Source: an uncultured Burkholderiales bacterium (GTDB taxonomy: Bacteria > Pseudomonadota > Gammaproteobacteria > Burkholderiales > Burkholderiaceae_C). From it: a DNA stretch of 64,000 bases. This document shows positions 50,993 through 62,912 of the stretch, piece after piece; the first letter of the stretch is position 1; each line of letters opens with the position of its first letter. The notes under the pieces were generated by a model, which worked only from the letters and a program-made list of their open reading frames with translations, did not search any database and was not told the origin of the DNA. The position numbers and the translations under genes are program-made. The stretch lies in the NCBI GenBank assembly GCA_903832625.1, contig CAILCI010000060.1, positions 1-64,000 of the forward strand, read 5' to 3'.

Positions 50993-51550
50993 GTGAAGGT
51001 CTTGAAGTTGTCAGCCCAAGGGTTGCCCCAGTCATGGATTTCGCTCGAACAAGCGGTGATTCACTACGCCGCCGGTGAGGTGCGCTGGGAGTCTGGCGGC
51101 GAGGTGGCGGTGTTTCATGGCGGCACCAACGCCATCACGGGGCAGCAGTCCATCATCACGGTCAACAGCATCATCGGCACCAAGGGCGTGCCCAAAATCA
51201 ATCCCTTTGAGCTCAAACCCGGCTTGACCAACAGCAAACTGTTTGCCCGTGACCGCAACATTTGCGCCTACTGCGGCGACGAATTCCACGAAACCGAACT
51301 CACCCGCGAACACATCCGCCCCTTCGGCCAGCATGGCGTAGACCACTGGATGAACGTCGTCACCGCCTGCAAAGCCTGCAACCACCGCAAAGGCAATCGC
51401 ACGCCCGAGCAAGCCCACATGCCGCTGCTCTACACGCCGTATGTGCCCAGCCTCTGGGAAGACTTCATTTTGCGCAACCGCCGCATTCTGGCCGACCAAA
51501 TGGAGTTTTTGATGGCGCATGTGCCGAGGACTTCGCGCTTGGTGGCTTGA
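50993..51550 (+). CDS. HNH endonuclease
   Basis: 'LFARDRNICAYCGDEFHETELTREHIRPFGQHGVDHWMNVVTACKACNHRKGNRTPEQA'; GTG start with AGGAG upstream preferred. Confidence 0.9.
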   Translation: MKVLKLSAQGLPQSWISLEQAVIHYAAGEVRWESGGEVAVFHGGTNAITGQQSIITVNSIIGTKGVPKINPFELKPGLTNSKLFARDRNICAYCGDEFHETELTREHIRPFGQHGVDHWMNVVTACKACNHRKGNRTPEQAHMPLLYTPYVPSLWEDFILRNRRILADQMEFLMAHVPRTSRLVA

Positions 51551-51641
51551 CTAGGCGTTCTGAGCAAGGTTGAAAACACGGATTGTTTGAGCACAGAATA
51601 AATTGAATACTTAAGAAGTAAAAAACTTAAAGGATTCCCTC

Positions 51642-52055
51642 ATGCTCGACCACATGACTTTTCGCGTTGCAGATATTGCTCAAACCAAAGCCTTTTACGA
51701 ACCTGTTTTAAAAACCCTAGGCTATGCTTTGGTCGTCGAAGGCTTTCATGGCGGCAACATGCTGGGCTTTGGCTATCCAAGCGATCAAGACCCCACGGGC
51801 GTAAAACTCGACACTTGGTTCATCGATGGCGATTCACCCTATGGCGGGCATCCTGTAACGGCAGGATGCCATTTGTGCTGGAGCGCTAAAAATCGTGCCG
51901 AGGTCGATGCCTTTTACCAAGCCGCCATTGCCGCAGGTGGCAAAGACAATGGCTCACCGGGTTTGCGCCCGCACTATCACGAACACTATTACGGCGCGTT
52001 TGTGATCGACCCTGACGGCAACAACATCGAGGCGGCTTGCCATCTGCCTGCCTGA
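51642..52055 (+). CDS. VOC-family (glyoxalase-like) protein
   Basis: 'MLDHMTFRVADIAQTKAFYEPVLKTLGY', 'FVIDPDGNNIEAACH'. Confidence 0.88.
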   Translation: MLDHMTFRVADIAQTKAFYEPVLKTLGYALVVEGFHGGNMLGFGYPSDQDPTGVKLDTWFIDGDSPYGGHPVTAGCHLCWSAKNRAEVDAFYQAAIAAGGKDNGSPGLRPHYHEHYYGAFVIDPDGNNIEAACHLPA

Positions 52056-52059
52056 TGGC

Positions 52060-52644
52060 TTAAAGCAGCTCTCGAATGACTCGCGGATAAATGAGGTGCT
52101 CTTGCGAGAGCACCCGCGCGGCCAAGCTCTGCGCGGTGTCGTCGGGCAGCACGGGAACCACGGCTTGGGCCAAGATGGGGCCGTGGTCTAGCTCGGCGGT
52201 GACGCGGTGAACGGTGGCGCCGGCGAATTGACAGCCTGCATCGATGGCGCGTTGGTGGGTGTTCAGTCCGGCAAAGGCAGGCAACAAAGACGGATGAATA
52301 TTGATCAAACGGTCTTGGTAATGCGCCACAAAGCCTGACGTCAATATCCGCATAAAACCCGCCAACACGACCAGCGCGGGCTGGTGGCCGTCAATTTCAG
52401 CCATCAAGGCGGCGTCAAATGCTTCGCGTGGGTTGGCATGGTTAGAAAAGGCTTTGTGATCGACCACCGCTGTCGCAATGCCTTGCGTCTGGGCAAAGGC
52501 CAGCCCCGGCGCATCGTCGCGGTTGCTGATGACAGCGCTCACGCGAGCACCCAAGCGGCGCGGCCAGTCTTCGCGCTGGGCGGCTTGCACGATGGCGGCC
52601 ATGTTGGAGCCGCTGCCTGAAATCAAGATCACAATGTTTTTCAT
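52060..52644 (-). CDS. purN: Phosphoribosylglycinamide formyltransferase
   Basis: 'VILISGSGSNMAAIVQA', 'LAGFMRILTSGFV...INIHPSLLPAFAG'. Confidence 0.95.
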   Translation of the reverse strand: MKNIVILISGSGSNMAAIVQAAQREDWPRRLGARVSAVISNRDDAPGLAFAQTQGIATAVVDHKAFSNHANPREAFDAALMAEIDGHQPALVVLAGFMRILTSGFVAHYQDRLINIHPSLLPAFAGLNTHQRAIDAGCQFAGATVHRVTAELDHGPILAQAVVPVLPDDTAQSLAARVLSQEHLIYPRVIRELL

Positions 52645-52746
52645 GTCGGCGAATTATCAGGGCTTGCCCTAGGTTGTCGCGTTTTGTACCGAAAAAATCG
52701 AACGATCGTGCTAAAAACGAGGAAGTATCAACAAGGACACTAGACC

Positions 52747-53925
52747 ATGGATTTGGCTTTTACCCCCGAAGAAGAGGCGTTTCGCCAGGAAGTGCGTGCT
52801 TGGGTGCACGCCAATTTACCCAAAGATTTGTCCCACAAAGTCCACAATGCGCTGCGTTTGACGCGCGACGACATGCAGCGTTGGGCCAAAATTTTGGGTG
52901 CCAAAAACTGGCTCGGCTACGGCTGGCCCACGCAATTTGGCGGCCCGGGCTGGACAGCGGTGCAAAAGCATTTGTTTGAAGAAGAATGCGCCTTGGCGGG
53001 CGCACCCCGCGTGGTGCCGTTTGGTCCGGTCATGGTGGCGCCGGTCATCATGGCTTTTGGCAACACCGAGCAACAACAACGCTTTTTGCCCGGCATCGCC
53101 AGCGGCGAAGTCTGGTGGAGCCAAGGCTATAGCGAACCGGGCTCGGGCTCCGACTTGGCGTCTGTCAAAACCAAAGCCGAGCGCGTGGGCAACAAATACA
53201 TTGTCAACGGCCAAAAAACTTGGACAACGCTGGGTCAATACGGCGAATGGATTTTCTGCCTGGTGCGCACCAGCAACGAAGGCAAGCCGCAAACCGGTAT
53301 TTCTTTCTTGCTGATTGACATGAAATCGCCCGGCGTGACGGTGCGTCCCATCAAGCTGCTCGACGGCGAATGCGAAGTCAACGAAGTCTGGTTTGACAAC
53401 GTGGAAGTGCCCGCCGAAAACCTGATTGGTGAAGAAAACAAAGGCTGGACCTACGCCAAGCATTTGCTGGCGCACGAACGCACCAACATTGCCGACGTCA
53501 ACCGCGCCAAGCGTGAGTTGGAGCGCCTCAAGCGCATCGCCAAAGCCGAAGGCGTGTACTACGATGTGCGTTTCCGCGACGAAATTGCCAAGCTCGAAGT
53601 CGATGTGGTGGCGCTGGAAATGCTGGTGCTGCGCGTTTTGAGCGCTGAAAAATCAGGCAAGCAAACGCTGGACATTGCGGGCTTGCTCAAAATCAAAGGC
53701 AGCGAAATTCAACAACGCTACAGCGAGCTGATGATGCTCGCCGCAGGCCCTTACAGCCTGCCCTTCATCGAAGAAGCCATGGACGCTGGCTGGCAGGGCG
53801 ACCATGTTGGCGCAGCGCATTGTGCGCCGCTGGCATCGACCTTCTTCAACATGCGCAAAACCACCATTTACGGTGGCTCCAACGAAGTGCAGCGCAACAT
53901 CGTGGCTCAAACCGTATTGGGATAA
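52747..53925 (+). CDS. Acyl-CoA dehydrogenase
   Basis: 'EPGSGSDLASVKTKAER', 'GWTYAKHLLAHERTNIADV', 'YGGSNEVQRNI'. Confidence 0.92.
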   Translation: MDLAFTPEEEAFRQEVRAWVHANLPKDLSHKVHNALRLTRDDMQRWAKILGAKNWLGYGWPTQFGGPGWTAVQKHLFEEECALAGAPRVVPFGPVMVAPVIMAFGNTEQQQRFLPGIASGEVWWSQGYSEPGSGSDLASVKTKAERVGNKYIVNGQKTWTTLGQYGEWIFCLVRTSNEGKPQTGISFLLIDMKSPGVTVRPIKLLDGECEVNEVWFDNVEVPAENLIGEENKGWTYAKHLLAHERTNIADVNRAKRELERLKRIAKAEGVYYDVRFRDEIAKLEVDVVALEMLVLRVLSAEKSGKQTLDIAGLLKIKGSEIQQRYSELMMLAAGPYSLPFIEEAMDAGWQGDHVGAAHCAPLASTFFNMRKTTIYGGSNEVQRNIVAQTVLG

Positions 53926-53928
53926 ATC

Positions 53929-55044
53929 ATGGATTTCAACTTTTCAGACGAACAAGAACAACTCCGCGACGCGGTGCGCAAATGGGTGGACAAGGGCTAT
54001 GACTTTGAACGCCGTCGCAGCATCGTGCAAGAAGGCGGCTACTCCGCCAAAGCCTATGGCGAATTGACCGAATTGGGCTTGGGCGGCCTCTACATTTCCG
54101 AAGAATTAGGTGGTCTGGGCATGGGCCCCGTCGAAGGCATGGTGGTCATGGAAGAGCTCGGGCGCGGCATTGTGCTCGAACCCGTGGCGCAAACCTTGAT
54201 CGCGGGCGCATTGCTCACCCATTACGCCAGCGGCGAAGTGCAAAGCACATGGTGCGGCAAGATCGCCGGCGGCGAAGCCTTGGTGGTGTTGGCGCACCAA
54301 GAACGCAAAGCTCGCTACAACTTGCTGCTTTGCGACACCCAAGCCCAGCCAGCAGGCAAGGGCTGGAATTTGAGCGGCCACAAAAGCATTGTTCCCGCAG
54401 GCGACCAAGCCGACGCTTGGCTGGTGCCCGCCGTCGCCAACGGCAAACTGGCGCTCTTCTTGGTTGAAAAAGCCAGCGCTGGCGCGGCTACACGCGGCTA
54501 TGTCACCCAAGACGGCTCGCGTGCGGCTGAGTTGACACTCGCCAACACGCCCGCGCATTTGGTCACACTCGACGGCGCCACGGCACTGCAACACGCGCAT
54601 GACATAGGCATTGCTGCGCTGTGCGCTGAAGCCGTGGGCGTGATGGACAAAACCATGACCATCACCGTGGACTACATGAACACCCGCAAGCAGTTTGGCG
54701 TGGCCATCGCCACTTTCCAAGCCCTGCGTCACCGTGTGTCCGACATGAAAATGCAGCTTGAATTGGCGCGCTCCATGAGCTATTACGCCAGCCTCAAACT
54801 CAACGCACCCGCAGCAGAACGCAGCGCCGCCATGAGCCGCGCCAAATACCAACTGGGCGTGTCCATGCGCTTTGTCGGCCAACAAGCGGTGCAACTACAC
54901 GGCGGCATTGGCGTGACCGACGAATACATCGTCAGCCACTATTTCAAGAAACTCACCCAACTCGAAATGAGCTTTGGCGACACCTTGCACCATTTGGGCG
55001 AAGTGAGCGCGAAGATGCAGGATACGGCGGGGGTGTTTGCTTAA
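53929..55044 (+). CDS. Acyl-CoA dehydrogenase (second, adjacent)
   Basis: 'MDFNFSDEQEQLRDAVRKWVDKGY', 'TRKQFGVAIATFQALRHRVSDM', 'QLHGGIGVTDEY'. Confidence 0.92.
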   Translation: MDFNFSDEQEQLRDAVRKWVDKGYDFERRRSIVQEGGYSAKAYGELTELGLGGLYISEELGGLGMGPVEGMVVMEELGRGIVLEPVAQTLIAGALLTHYASGEVQSTWCGKIAGGEALVVLAHQERKARYNLLLCDTQAQPAGKGWNLSGHKSIVPAGDQADAWLVPAVANGKLALFLVEKASAGAATRGYVTQDGSRAAELTLANTPAHLVTLDGATALQHAHDIGIAALCAEAVGVMDKTMTITVDYMNTRKQFGVAIATFQALRHRVSDMKMQLELARSMSYYASLKLNAPAAERSAAMSRAKYQLGVSMRFVGQQAVQLHGGIGVTDEYIVSHYFKKLTQLEMSFGDTLHHLGEVSAKMQDTAGVFA

Positions 55045-55045
55045 T

Positions 55046-55198
55046 ATGAATGCTTCAGAGACGTCAGCGATTGAACGCATCTACCAGATGTTGATCGCTG
55101 ATGCTCGTCGAGGTTTGATCGATGTGGCTGCGGGCAAGGTCAAAGATGCTCGTTCAGCCTTGGCCGAAATTAAACGTCGTCGGCAAGTTAAGAAGTGA
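55046..55198 (+). CDS. Small ORF (50 aa) after the acyl-CoA dehydrogenase pair: MNASETSAIERIYQMLIADARRGLIDVAAGKVKDARSALAEIKRRRQVKK
   Basis: Starts 1 nt after the upstream stop; not in the ORF track (<60 aa). Confidence 0.45.
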   Translation: MNASETSAIERIYQMLIADARRGLIDVAAGKVKDARSALAEIKRRRQVKK

Positions 55199-55219
55199 AC
55201 TTAACAACTTCGAAGAAGA

Positions 55220-55462
55220 TCAAGAGTTTGATATTTTGACAAACCGAGGCTGAACCACGCCGTCGATGTTGACTTGCTCTAAGAACATCGCGGCTGGTCG
55301 TACCCACAGGCCTTTTTCACCATACAAAGCGCGGTACACCGTCATGGCTTCGAGCGTTTCGCTGTGGCGGGCTGTGCCTATGACTTCGTACAGGCCGCCT
55401 TTGTAATGGCGGTAGGTGCCTTGGGGTGTTTCTTGGATGGGAGTTAGGCTTGGGTTGTTCAT
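55220..55462 (-). CDS. DUF1653-family protein
   Basis: 'GTYRHYKGGLYEVIGTARHSETLEAMTVYRALYGEKGLWVRPAAMFLEQV'; start MNNPSLTP. Confidence 0.85.
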   Translation of the reverse strand: MNNPSLTPIQETPQGTYRHYKGGLYEVIGTARHSETLEAMTVYRALYGEKGLWVRPAAMFLEQVNIDGVVQPRFVKISNS

Positions 55463-55487
55463 GACGAATGGATGGGACAATACACCC

Positions 55488-56843
55488 ATGCATCCTAAAG
55501 CCCTGTTAGAAGCTTGTACCGAGCTTGTCCGCCTCACCCTGAAGTTTGAGCATCCGGCTGACGCCGTGGTGTCTAAGTTTTTCCGTGATTACCGCAAAAC
55601 CTACGCCTTTGGCCCGCGCGAGCGTGCCGTGTTGGCCGAGACGGTTTACAACGTCTTGCGCAACAAACTGCGTTACGACCACTTCGCGCCGTCTGGCTCG
55701 GGGCCCAAAGAGCGCCGCATGGCCATTTTGGGCTTTGCCGATTACCTCGACCAGCAAGCCCACGCCGCGCCCAGCAAAGACACCAGCAAGCCCTCGGCGG
55801 GCAAGCGCAAGTCTGACGCCTCGGGGCCGCGTGACTTTTTGAAAAGCGCGCTCAACAACCCGGAAGTGGTTTGGCTCGACGCCTGCGCCCACATCCAAAC
55901 CGCCGACTTGATGGAGCGCCATCGTCACAACTTGCCCGAATGGCTGGTAGAGCCGCTCAAAGCCCAATTGGGCGCTGGCTTTTGGCCCTTGGTCGAGCGC
56001 TTGAATGCCAACGCGCCCCTCGACTTGCGGGTCAACACCTTGCACGACAAGCGCGAAGACGTGCAGCATGAGTTAGCGCTCGCTGGCATCAAAGCCCGCG
56101 TCACGCCTTTCTCGCCCTGGGGTTTGCGCATAGACGGCAAGCCTGCCCTGAGCCAACTCGACGCTTTTGCGCGGGGCGCGGTCGAAGTGCAAGACGAAGG
56201 CTCGCAACTCTTGGCGCTGCTCTTAGACGCCAAACGCGGCGAGATGGTGGTCGATTTTTGTGCAGGCGCTGGCGGCAAAACCTTGGCCATCGGCGCGTCC
56301 ATGCGCAACACTGGGCGCTTGTATGCGTTTGACGTGTCTGCGCACCGTCTCGACGCCTTGAAACCTCGCTTGGCACGCAGCAAGCTCTCCAACGTGCATC
56401 CTGCAGCCATTGCGCATGAGCGTGACGACCGCGTCAAGCGCTTGAGCGGCAAGATCGACCGCGTGTTGGTCGATGCGCCATGCTCGGGCTTGGGCACGTT
56501 GCGCCGCAATCCTGACCTCAAATGGCGTCAGTCGCCCAAAGATGTGGCCGAGTTGACCGTCAAACAAGCCGCCATTTTGGACAGCGCCGCGCGTTTGGTG
56601 AAGTCTGGCGGTCGCTTGGTGTACGCCACATGCAGCGTCTTGCCCGAAGAAAACGAAGCCATCGCTCAAGCTTTCAGCAAGTCGCACCCTGACTTTGTGC
56701 CGCTGCCCGTGAGCGAATTGCTGAGCAGCTTGAAAGTGGACAAAGCCGACAGTTTGTGCACATCTGATGGTCTTTATCTGCGACTTTGGCCTCATTTGCA
56801 CGCAACTGACGGCTTCTTTGCAGCCGTTTGGGTATTAAAGTAA
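55488..56843 (+). CDS. RsmB/NOL1-type RNA (m5C) methyltransferase
   Basis: 'VQDEGSQLLALLLDAKRGEMVVDFCAGAGGKTLAIG', 'VLVDAPCSGLGTLRRNPDLKW', 'LVYATCSVLPEENE'. Confidence 0.92.
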   Translation: MHPKALLEACTELVRLTLKFEHPADAVVSKFFRDYRKTYAFGPRERAVLAETVYNVLRNKLRYDHFAPSGSGPKERRMAILGFADYLDQQAHAAPSKDTSKPSAGKRKSDASGPRDFLKSALNNPEVVWLDACAHIQTADLMERHRHNLPEWLVEPLKAQLGAGFWPLVERLNANAPLDLRVNTLHDKREDVQHELALAGIKARVTPFSPWGLRIDGKPALSQLDAFARGAVEVQDEGSQLLALLLDAKRGEMVVDFCAGAGGKTLAIGASMRNTGRLYAFDVSAHRLDALKPRLARSKLSNVHPAAIAHERDDRVKRLSGKIDRVLVDAPCSGLGTLRRNPDLKWRQSPKDVAELTVKQAAILDSAARLVKSGGRLVYATCSVLPEENEAIAQAFSKSHPDFVPLPVSELLSSLKVDKADSLCTSDGLYLRLWPHLHATDGFFAAVWVLK

Positions 56844-56875
56844 AATCTTGAAACTATCATTTCGAAAGAATACCT

Positions 56876-58087
56876 ATGTTCGTACCTGATTGGCCTGTGT
56901 TCGACGCCGTGTTGAATTGGCTCAGCAATGGTTTGTTGAATTTTTCGGGCTGGCAGGTGCTGGCGGTAACTTTGGTGCTGACCCACATCACCATTGCCAG
57001 CGTGACCATTTACTTGCACCGCCACAGCGCTCATCGCGCTTTGGACTTGCACCCAATAGCCTCGCATTTCTTCCGTTTCTGGTTGTGGATGACCACGGGG
57101 CAAGTCACCAAAGAGTGGACCGCCATTCACCGCAAACACCACGCCAAGTGCGAGCAAGCCGAAGACCCGCACAGCCCGCACATTCACGGCATCAAAACCG
57201 TGTTGTTCACAGGCGCGGAGTTGTATCGCAAAGAGTCCAAAAACCTCGACACCTTGGCGCGTTACGGCCACGGCACGCCCAACGACTGGATCGAGCGCAA
57301 TCTGTACACCCGCTTTTCGTGGCAGGGTGTTGCGCTGATGTTGATCATCGACCTGGCCTTGTTTGGCGCTTTGGGCTTGACGGTCTGGGCGGTGCAAATG
57401 ATGTGGATTCCCGTGACTGCGGCGGGCATCATCAACGGTGCAGCGCATTACTGGGGTTATCGCAACTTTGAAGCGGCTGACGCCAGCACCAATATTTCGC
57501 CGTGGGGAATCATCATTGGCGGCGAAGAATTGCATAACAACCACCACACGTATCCCACGTCGGCCAAGTTGTCGGTCAAGCCCTACGAGTTCGATTTGGG
57601 CTGGGCCTATATCCGTGGCCTAGAAATGCTCGGTTTGGCCAGCGTCAAAAAGACACCGCCTAAGCTGGCTTTTGGCGACGTCAAGCCCGTGGCCGACGAA
57701 AAAACCCTCGAAGCCTTGATTGCCAACCGCTACGAAGTGATGGCCAACTACGCCCGCCAAATGCGTCTGGCGGTCAAACAAGACATCGCCAGCCTGCAAA
57801 CCATGCCCGCCGATGGCGTGCTGGCCGCCGCCAAGCGCTGGATGCACCGCGATGTCGAGAAAGTCCCCGCCAAAGTGCTGAGCCAACTCGAACAAGCGCG
57901 CAACTTGCTGCCCGCCGTGGACACCATGGTGCACATGCGCGAAGAGCTGCGCCAACTCTGGCTCAACACCAATTTGTCTCGCGCTCAGTTGGTTGCTGAC
58001 TTGCAAGCCTGGTGCAAACGCGCAGAAGAAAGCGGTATCGCAGCCCTGCAAGAGTTTGCGCTGCGCTTGCGTGCGGTTCATGTGTAA
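56876..58087 (+). CDS. Acyl-CoA/fatty acid desaturase
   Basis: Histidine boxes 'HRHSAH', 'HRKHH', 'HNNHH'. Confidence 0.92.
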   Translation: MFVPDWPVFDAVLNWLSNGLLNFSGWQVLAVTLVLTHITIASVTIYLHRHSAHRALDLHPIASHFFRFWLWMTTGQVTKEWTAIHRKHHAKCEQAEDPHSPHIHGIKTVLFTGAELYRKESKNLDTLARYGHGTPNDWIERNLYTRFSWQGVALMLIIDLALFGALGLTVWAVQMMWIPVTAAGIINGAAHYWGYRNFEAADASTNISPWGIIIGGEELHNNHHTYPTSAKLSVKPYEFDLGWAYIRGLEMLGLASVKKTPPKLAFGDVKPVADEKTLEALIANRYEVMANYARQMRLAVKQDIASLQTMPADGVLAAAKRWMHRDVEKVPAKVLSQLEQARNLLPAVDTMVHMREELRQLWLNTNLSRAQLVADLQAWCKRAEESGIAALQEFALRLRAVHV

Positions 58088-58105
58088 AACGCGCCGCTAG
58101 CAGCC

Positions 58106-58137
58106 AACAAAAAACCCGCCGAGGCGGGTTTTTTGTT
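58106..58137. terminator. Bidirectional terminator between the desaturase gene and rpmG
   Basis: Near-perfect long inverted repeat caacaaaaaacccgcc/ggcgggttttttgttg. Confidence 0.9.
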
Positions 58138-58150
58138 GGGCAAATCTGAA

Positions 58151-58321
58151 TTACTTCAGTTTGGTTTCTTTGTATTCGACATGCTTGCGAGCTTTGGGAT
58201 CAAATTTCATGATCGTCATTTTCTCGGGCATTGTCTTTTTGTTTTTGCTGGTCGTGTAGAAGTGACCAGTGCCTGCTGAAGATTCCAGCTTGATTTTTTC
58301 ACGTCCGCCTTTGGATGCCAT
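58151..58321 (-). CDS. rpmG: 50S ribosomal protein L33
   Basis: Reverse strand: [56 protein letters not shown]; absent from the track because <60 aa. Confidence 0.96.
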   Translation of the reverse strand: MASKGGREKIKLESSAGTGHFYTTSKNKKTMPEKMTIMKFDPKARKHVEYKETKLK

Positions 58322-58348
58322 GATCGTTTCCTTGTAAGAGTTCGGGGA

Positions 58349-58582
58349 TTAGGCTTGACCGCGGGCGCGCAAATCGGCCAGCACAGAGTCAATACCGTTT
58401 TTGTCGATCAGGCGCAAAGCAGCGCTTGACACGCGCAGACGCACCCAGCGGTTTTCTGTTTCGACCCAGAAACGGCGGTATTGCAGGTTAGGCAAAAAAC
58501 GACGTTTGGTTTTGTTGTTGGCGTGGGAAACATTGTTCCCAGTCATCGGGCCTTTGCCCGTTACTTCACATACGCGTGCCAT
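58349..58582 (-). CDS. rpmB: 50S ribosomal protein L28
   Basis: '[34 protein letters not shown]'; next to rpmG. Confidence 0.96.
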   Translation of the reverse strand: MARVCEVTGKGPMTGNNVSHANNKTKRRFLPNLQYRRFWVETENRWVRLRVSSAALRLIDKNGIDSVLADLRARGQA

Positions 58583-58722
58583 GTGGACACTCCATGATTT
58601 TTCAAACAGCAGCCACTGACGTGGCCGCCTCACCTCGCCAGAAAGGGTGGCGGTAACCCATGATTGCTTTTTGAATTCAGCACTCGGCAAATTCAGCAAA
58701 GCCTGAAATTATAGCGCTTTTT

Positions 58723-59691
<969 letters not shown>

Positions 59692-59788
59692 TTAGAGGAG
59701 AATCAAAACAATAAAACCGCCATTGTAGAAGTCGGCTCAAAGCCCCGTGGAAGCGGGGGTTGCGGCTGGGTTAAGCTTCTCACCTGAC

Positions 59789-62146
59789 ATGACGTATTCG
59801 CTCAACACACTTAAAAACGACGGCCGCGCTGGTCAAGAAACCGCGCAAGAACCCACAGGATTCAGACGTTTTGCGCAAGAAATTGCGCTCACGCTGGGCT
59901 TTGTGTTCATGACTTTTTGGCTGTTGTCGCTGCTCACACACAACGCCCAAGACCCCGCGTGGACCACCTCGGGCTCGGGAGGCAGCGTGCACAACTTTGG
60001 CGGACGCTTGGGCGCTTGGCTGGGGGACATCAGCTTTTTCATGCTGGGCTATTCGGTCTGGTGGTGCTATGCCGCTGCGCTGTTGAGCTGGCTGGCTGCG
60101 CTGGCCAATCGTCTGCGCGAGGGCGACGCGCCACAAATGGACGAAACCCTGTGGCGCAACACCCGTTTTGCGTTTTGGGCGGGCTTGGTCATGTTGCTGA
60201 TTTGCAGCACCGGCATGGAGTGGACGCGCCTCTACCGCTTTGAAGACCGCTTGCCCGGCCATGTCAGCGGTGGCGTGTTGGGTTATGTGGTGGGGCCGTC
60301 GAGTTTGAAATGGCTGGGCTTTAACGGCTCGGGCTTGTGTTTCATTGTGTTTGGCGTGGTGGGCGCGTCGTGGGTGTTTCGATTTTCTTGGAGCCAAACG
60401 GCAGAGAACATTGGCGCAGCGATTGACGGCTGGATCACCGTGTGGCGTGAACGCCGCGAGTTAGAACAAGACAAAGCCTACGGCTTGGCCGCTGCCCGCG
60501 AACGCGAAGAAGTGTTGTTTGAAGAACGGGTCGAGATTCAAGAACACCATCCCGCGCCATTGGTGATTGAGCCGCAAATCGAGCCTGCGCTAGAGCCCGT
60601 GGTCAAAAGCGCGCGCGTGGCCAAAGAGCGCCAAAAACCGCTGTTCACCGACATGGTCGATTCGCGCTTGCCGCAAGTTGATTTGCTCGATGGCGCGACG
60701 GGCCGACAAGACACGGTCTCGCCCGAAACGCTGGAGATGACCAGCCGCATGATTGAGAAAAAACTCAAAGACTTCGGCGTCGAAGTGCGTGTGGTGGCGG
60801 CGTCGCCCGGCCCGGTCATTACCCGCTATGAAATTGAGCCCGCCACTGGCGTCAAAGGCTCGCAAGTGCTCAACCTGGCCAAAGACTTGGCGCGTTCGCT
60901 GTCGCTGATTTCTATTCGCGTGGTTGAGACCATTCCCGGCAAAAACTACATGGCGCTGGAGTTGCCCAACGCCAAGCGCCAGTCGATTCGTTTGAGCGAA
61001 ATTTTGGGCTCTGACGTTTACAACGAAGCCAAATCCATGCTCACCATGGGCTTGGGCAAAGACATCATTGGCAACCCCATCGTGGCCGATTTGGCCAAAA
61101 TGCCGCACGTCTTGGTGGCAGGCACGACGGGTTCGGGCAAATCGGTGGGCATCAATGCCATGATTTTGAGCTTGCTCTACAAGGCCGAAGCGCGCGATGT
61201 GCGCTTGCTCATGATCGACCCCAAGATGCTGGAAATGTCGGTCTACGAGGGCATTCCGCATTTGCTCGCGCCCGTGGTGACCGACATGCGCCAAGCCGCG
61301 CACGGCCTGAACTGGTGCGTGGCCGAAATGGAAAAGCGCTACAAACTCATGAGCAAAATGGGCGTGCGCAACTTGGCGGGCTACAACGCCAAAATTGACG
61401 AAGCCGCCGCCCGCGAAGAGTTCATCTACAACCCGTTTAGCCTCACACCTGAGCAACCCGAGCCGCTGCAACGCTTGCCGCACATTGTGGTGGTGATTGA
61501 CGAGTTGGCCGACTTGATGATGGTGGTGGGCAAGAAGATTGAAGAGCTGATTGCGCGACTCGCGCAAAAAGCCCGCGCCGCCGGCATTCACCTGATTTTG
61601 GCGACGCAGCGCCCCAGCGTGGACGTCATCACAGGCTTGATCAAAGCAAATATTCCCACGCGCATTGCGTTTCAAGTCAGCAGCAAAATTGACAGCCGCA
61701 CCATCCTCGATCAAATGGGCGCAGAGGCTTTGCTGGGCATGGGCGACATGCTCTACATGCCCAGCGGCACGGGTTTCCCGATTCGGGTGCACGGCGCCTT
61801 TGTGAGCGACGAAGAAGTGCACCGCGTGGTCAACTACCTCAAAAGCCAAGGCGAGCCCGATTACATCGAGGGCGTGCTCGAAGGCGGCACGGTGGACGGC
61901 GACGCGCCGGGTGGCGGCACCGATTTGTTTGGCGAAGCCCCCGCCGAGAAAGACCCGCTCTACGACCAAGCGGTGGAAATCGTGCTGAAAAACCGCAAAG
62001 CCAGTATTTCTCTGGTGCAGCGGCATCTGAAAATTGGCTACAACCGCGCTGCGCGTTTGGTGGAAGACATGGAAAAAGCGGGCATGGTCAGCGCCATGAG
62101 CAGCAACGGCCAGCGTGAAATTTTGGTGCCGCAGCGTGAAGAATAA
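59789..62146 (+). CDS. ftsK: DNA translocase FtsK
   Basis: 4TM N-terminus, '[24 protein letters not shown]', C-terminal gamma winged helix '[29 protein letters not shown]'. Confidence 0.94.
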   Translation: MTYSLNTLKNDGRAGQETAQEPTGFRRFAQEIALTLGFVFMTFWLLSLLTHNAQDPAWTTSGSGGSVHNFGGRLGAWLGDISFFMLGYSVWWCYAAALLSWLAALANRLREGDAPQMDETLWRNTRFAFWAGLVMLLICSTGMEWTRLYRFEDRLPGHVSGGVLGYVVGPSSLKWLGFNGSGLCFIVFGVVGASWVFRFSWSQTAENIGAAIDGWITVWRERRELEQDKAYGLAAAREREEVLFEERVEIQEHHPAPLVIEPQIEPALEPVVKSARVAKERQKPLFTDMVDSRLPQVDLLDGATGRQDTVSPETLEMTSRMIEKKLKDFGVEVRVVAASPGPVITRYEIEPATGVKGSQVLNLAKDLARSLSLISIRVVETIPGKNYMALELPNAKRQSIRLSEILGSDVYNEAKSMLTMGLGKDIIGNPIVADLAKMPHVLVAGTTGSGKSVGINAMILSLLYKAEARDVRLLMIDPKMLEMSVYEGIPHLLAPVVTDMRQAAHGLNWCVAEMEKRYKLMSKMGVRNLAGYNAKIDEAAAREEFIYNPFSLTPEQPEPLQRLPHIVVVIDELADLMMVVGKKIEELIARLAQKARAAGIHLILATQRPSVDVITGLIKANIPTRIAFQVSSKIDSRTILDQMGAEALLGMGDMLYMPSGTGFPIRVHGAFVSDEEVHRVVNYLKSQGEPDYIEGVLEGGTVDGDAPGGGTDLFGEAPAEKDPLYDQAVEIVLKNRKASISLVQRHLKIGYNRAARLVEDMEKAGMVSAMSSNGQREILVPQREE

Positions 62147-62882
62147 GCCGCTGTTTGGCGACAAGCCCTGCCTCCAAAAAAATGAGAACAACAACGTGAC
62201 AAGCCATTCGCTCCCAACAACTCAGCTCCGAAAGTTGCTGGCAAAAGTAGCCTTGATGGCTTGCGCCTGCATCAGCACAGCAGCCTGGGCCGACAGCTTA
62301 GACGCGCTCGCGCTGTTTCTCAAAAACACCCAAAGCGCCCGCGCCGAATTCACCCAAGTGGTGACTTCTGCGCCAAGACAAGGGCAGGCGGCCAAGGTCA
62401 AAAAATCGACCGGTACATTTGCGTTTTTGCGTCCCAGCCGTTTTCGCTTTGACTACCAAAAACCGTTTGCACAAACCATCGTTGCCGATTCACAAACCCT
62501 GTGGCTCTACGACGTCGATTTAGAGCAAGTCACCGCGCGCACCCAAAGCCAAGCGCTGGGCAGCACGCCTGCAGCCTTGATCGCCACGGCCTCCAGCCTT
62601 GCCGCTTTGGAAAAAGATTTTGTGCTCCAAGCCCAAAACGACAGCGACGGTTTGCAATGGGTTGTGGCCAGCCCGAAAAACCGCGAAGGCAGTTTGCAAT
62701 CGGTGCGCATTGGCTTGAAGCAAGACGCATCGAGTGTGAGCTTGGCCAAGCTGGAAATTCAAGACGCGCTCGGGCAAAACTCGGTGCTGAGTTTTGACAA
62801 ATTCAGCGTCAACCCCGTGGGCTTGAACGCGGCTGCTTTTGCCTTTGTGCCGCCCAAAGGGGTGGACGTGATTCGGCCTTAG
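62136..62882 (+). CDS. lolA: Outer-membrane lipoprotein carrier protein LolA (start uncertain; GTG 62136 or GTG 62196)
   Basis: Signal-like N-terminus, '[12 protein letters not shown]', '[41 protein letters not shown]'; ftsK-lolA-rarA order. Confidence 0.9.
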   Translation: MKNKPLFGDKPCLQKNENNNVTSHSLPTTQLRKLLAKVALMACACISTAAWADSLDALALFLKNTQSARAEFTQVVTSAPRQGQAAKVKKSTGTFAFLRPSRFRFDYQKPFAQTIVADSQTLWLYDVDLEQVTARTQSQALGSTPAALIATASSLAALEKDFVLQAQNDSDGLQWVVASPKNREGSLQSVRIGLKQDASSVSLAKLEIQDALGQNSVLSFDKFSVNPVGLNAAAFAFVPPKGVDVIRP

Positions 62883-62912
62883 TCGCCATTGCAGACGCTG
62901 CGCGCAAACACC

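Noticed and set aside
50993-51550. HNH nuclease as part of a defence or mobile system
   Set aside because: It stands alone between ribF and a VOC protein, with no methylase, helicase or recombinase nearby; this looks like the common stand-alone HNH family.
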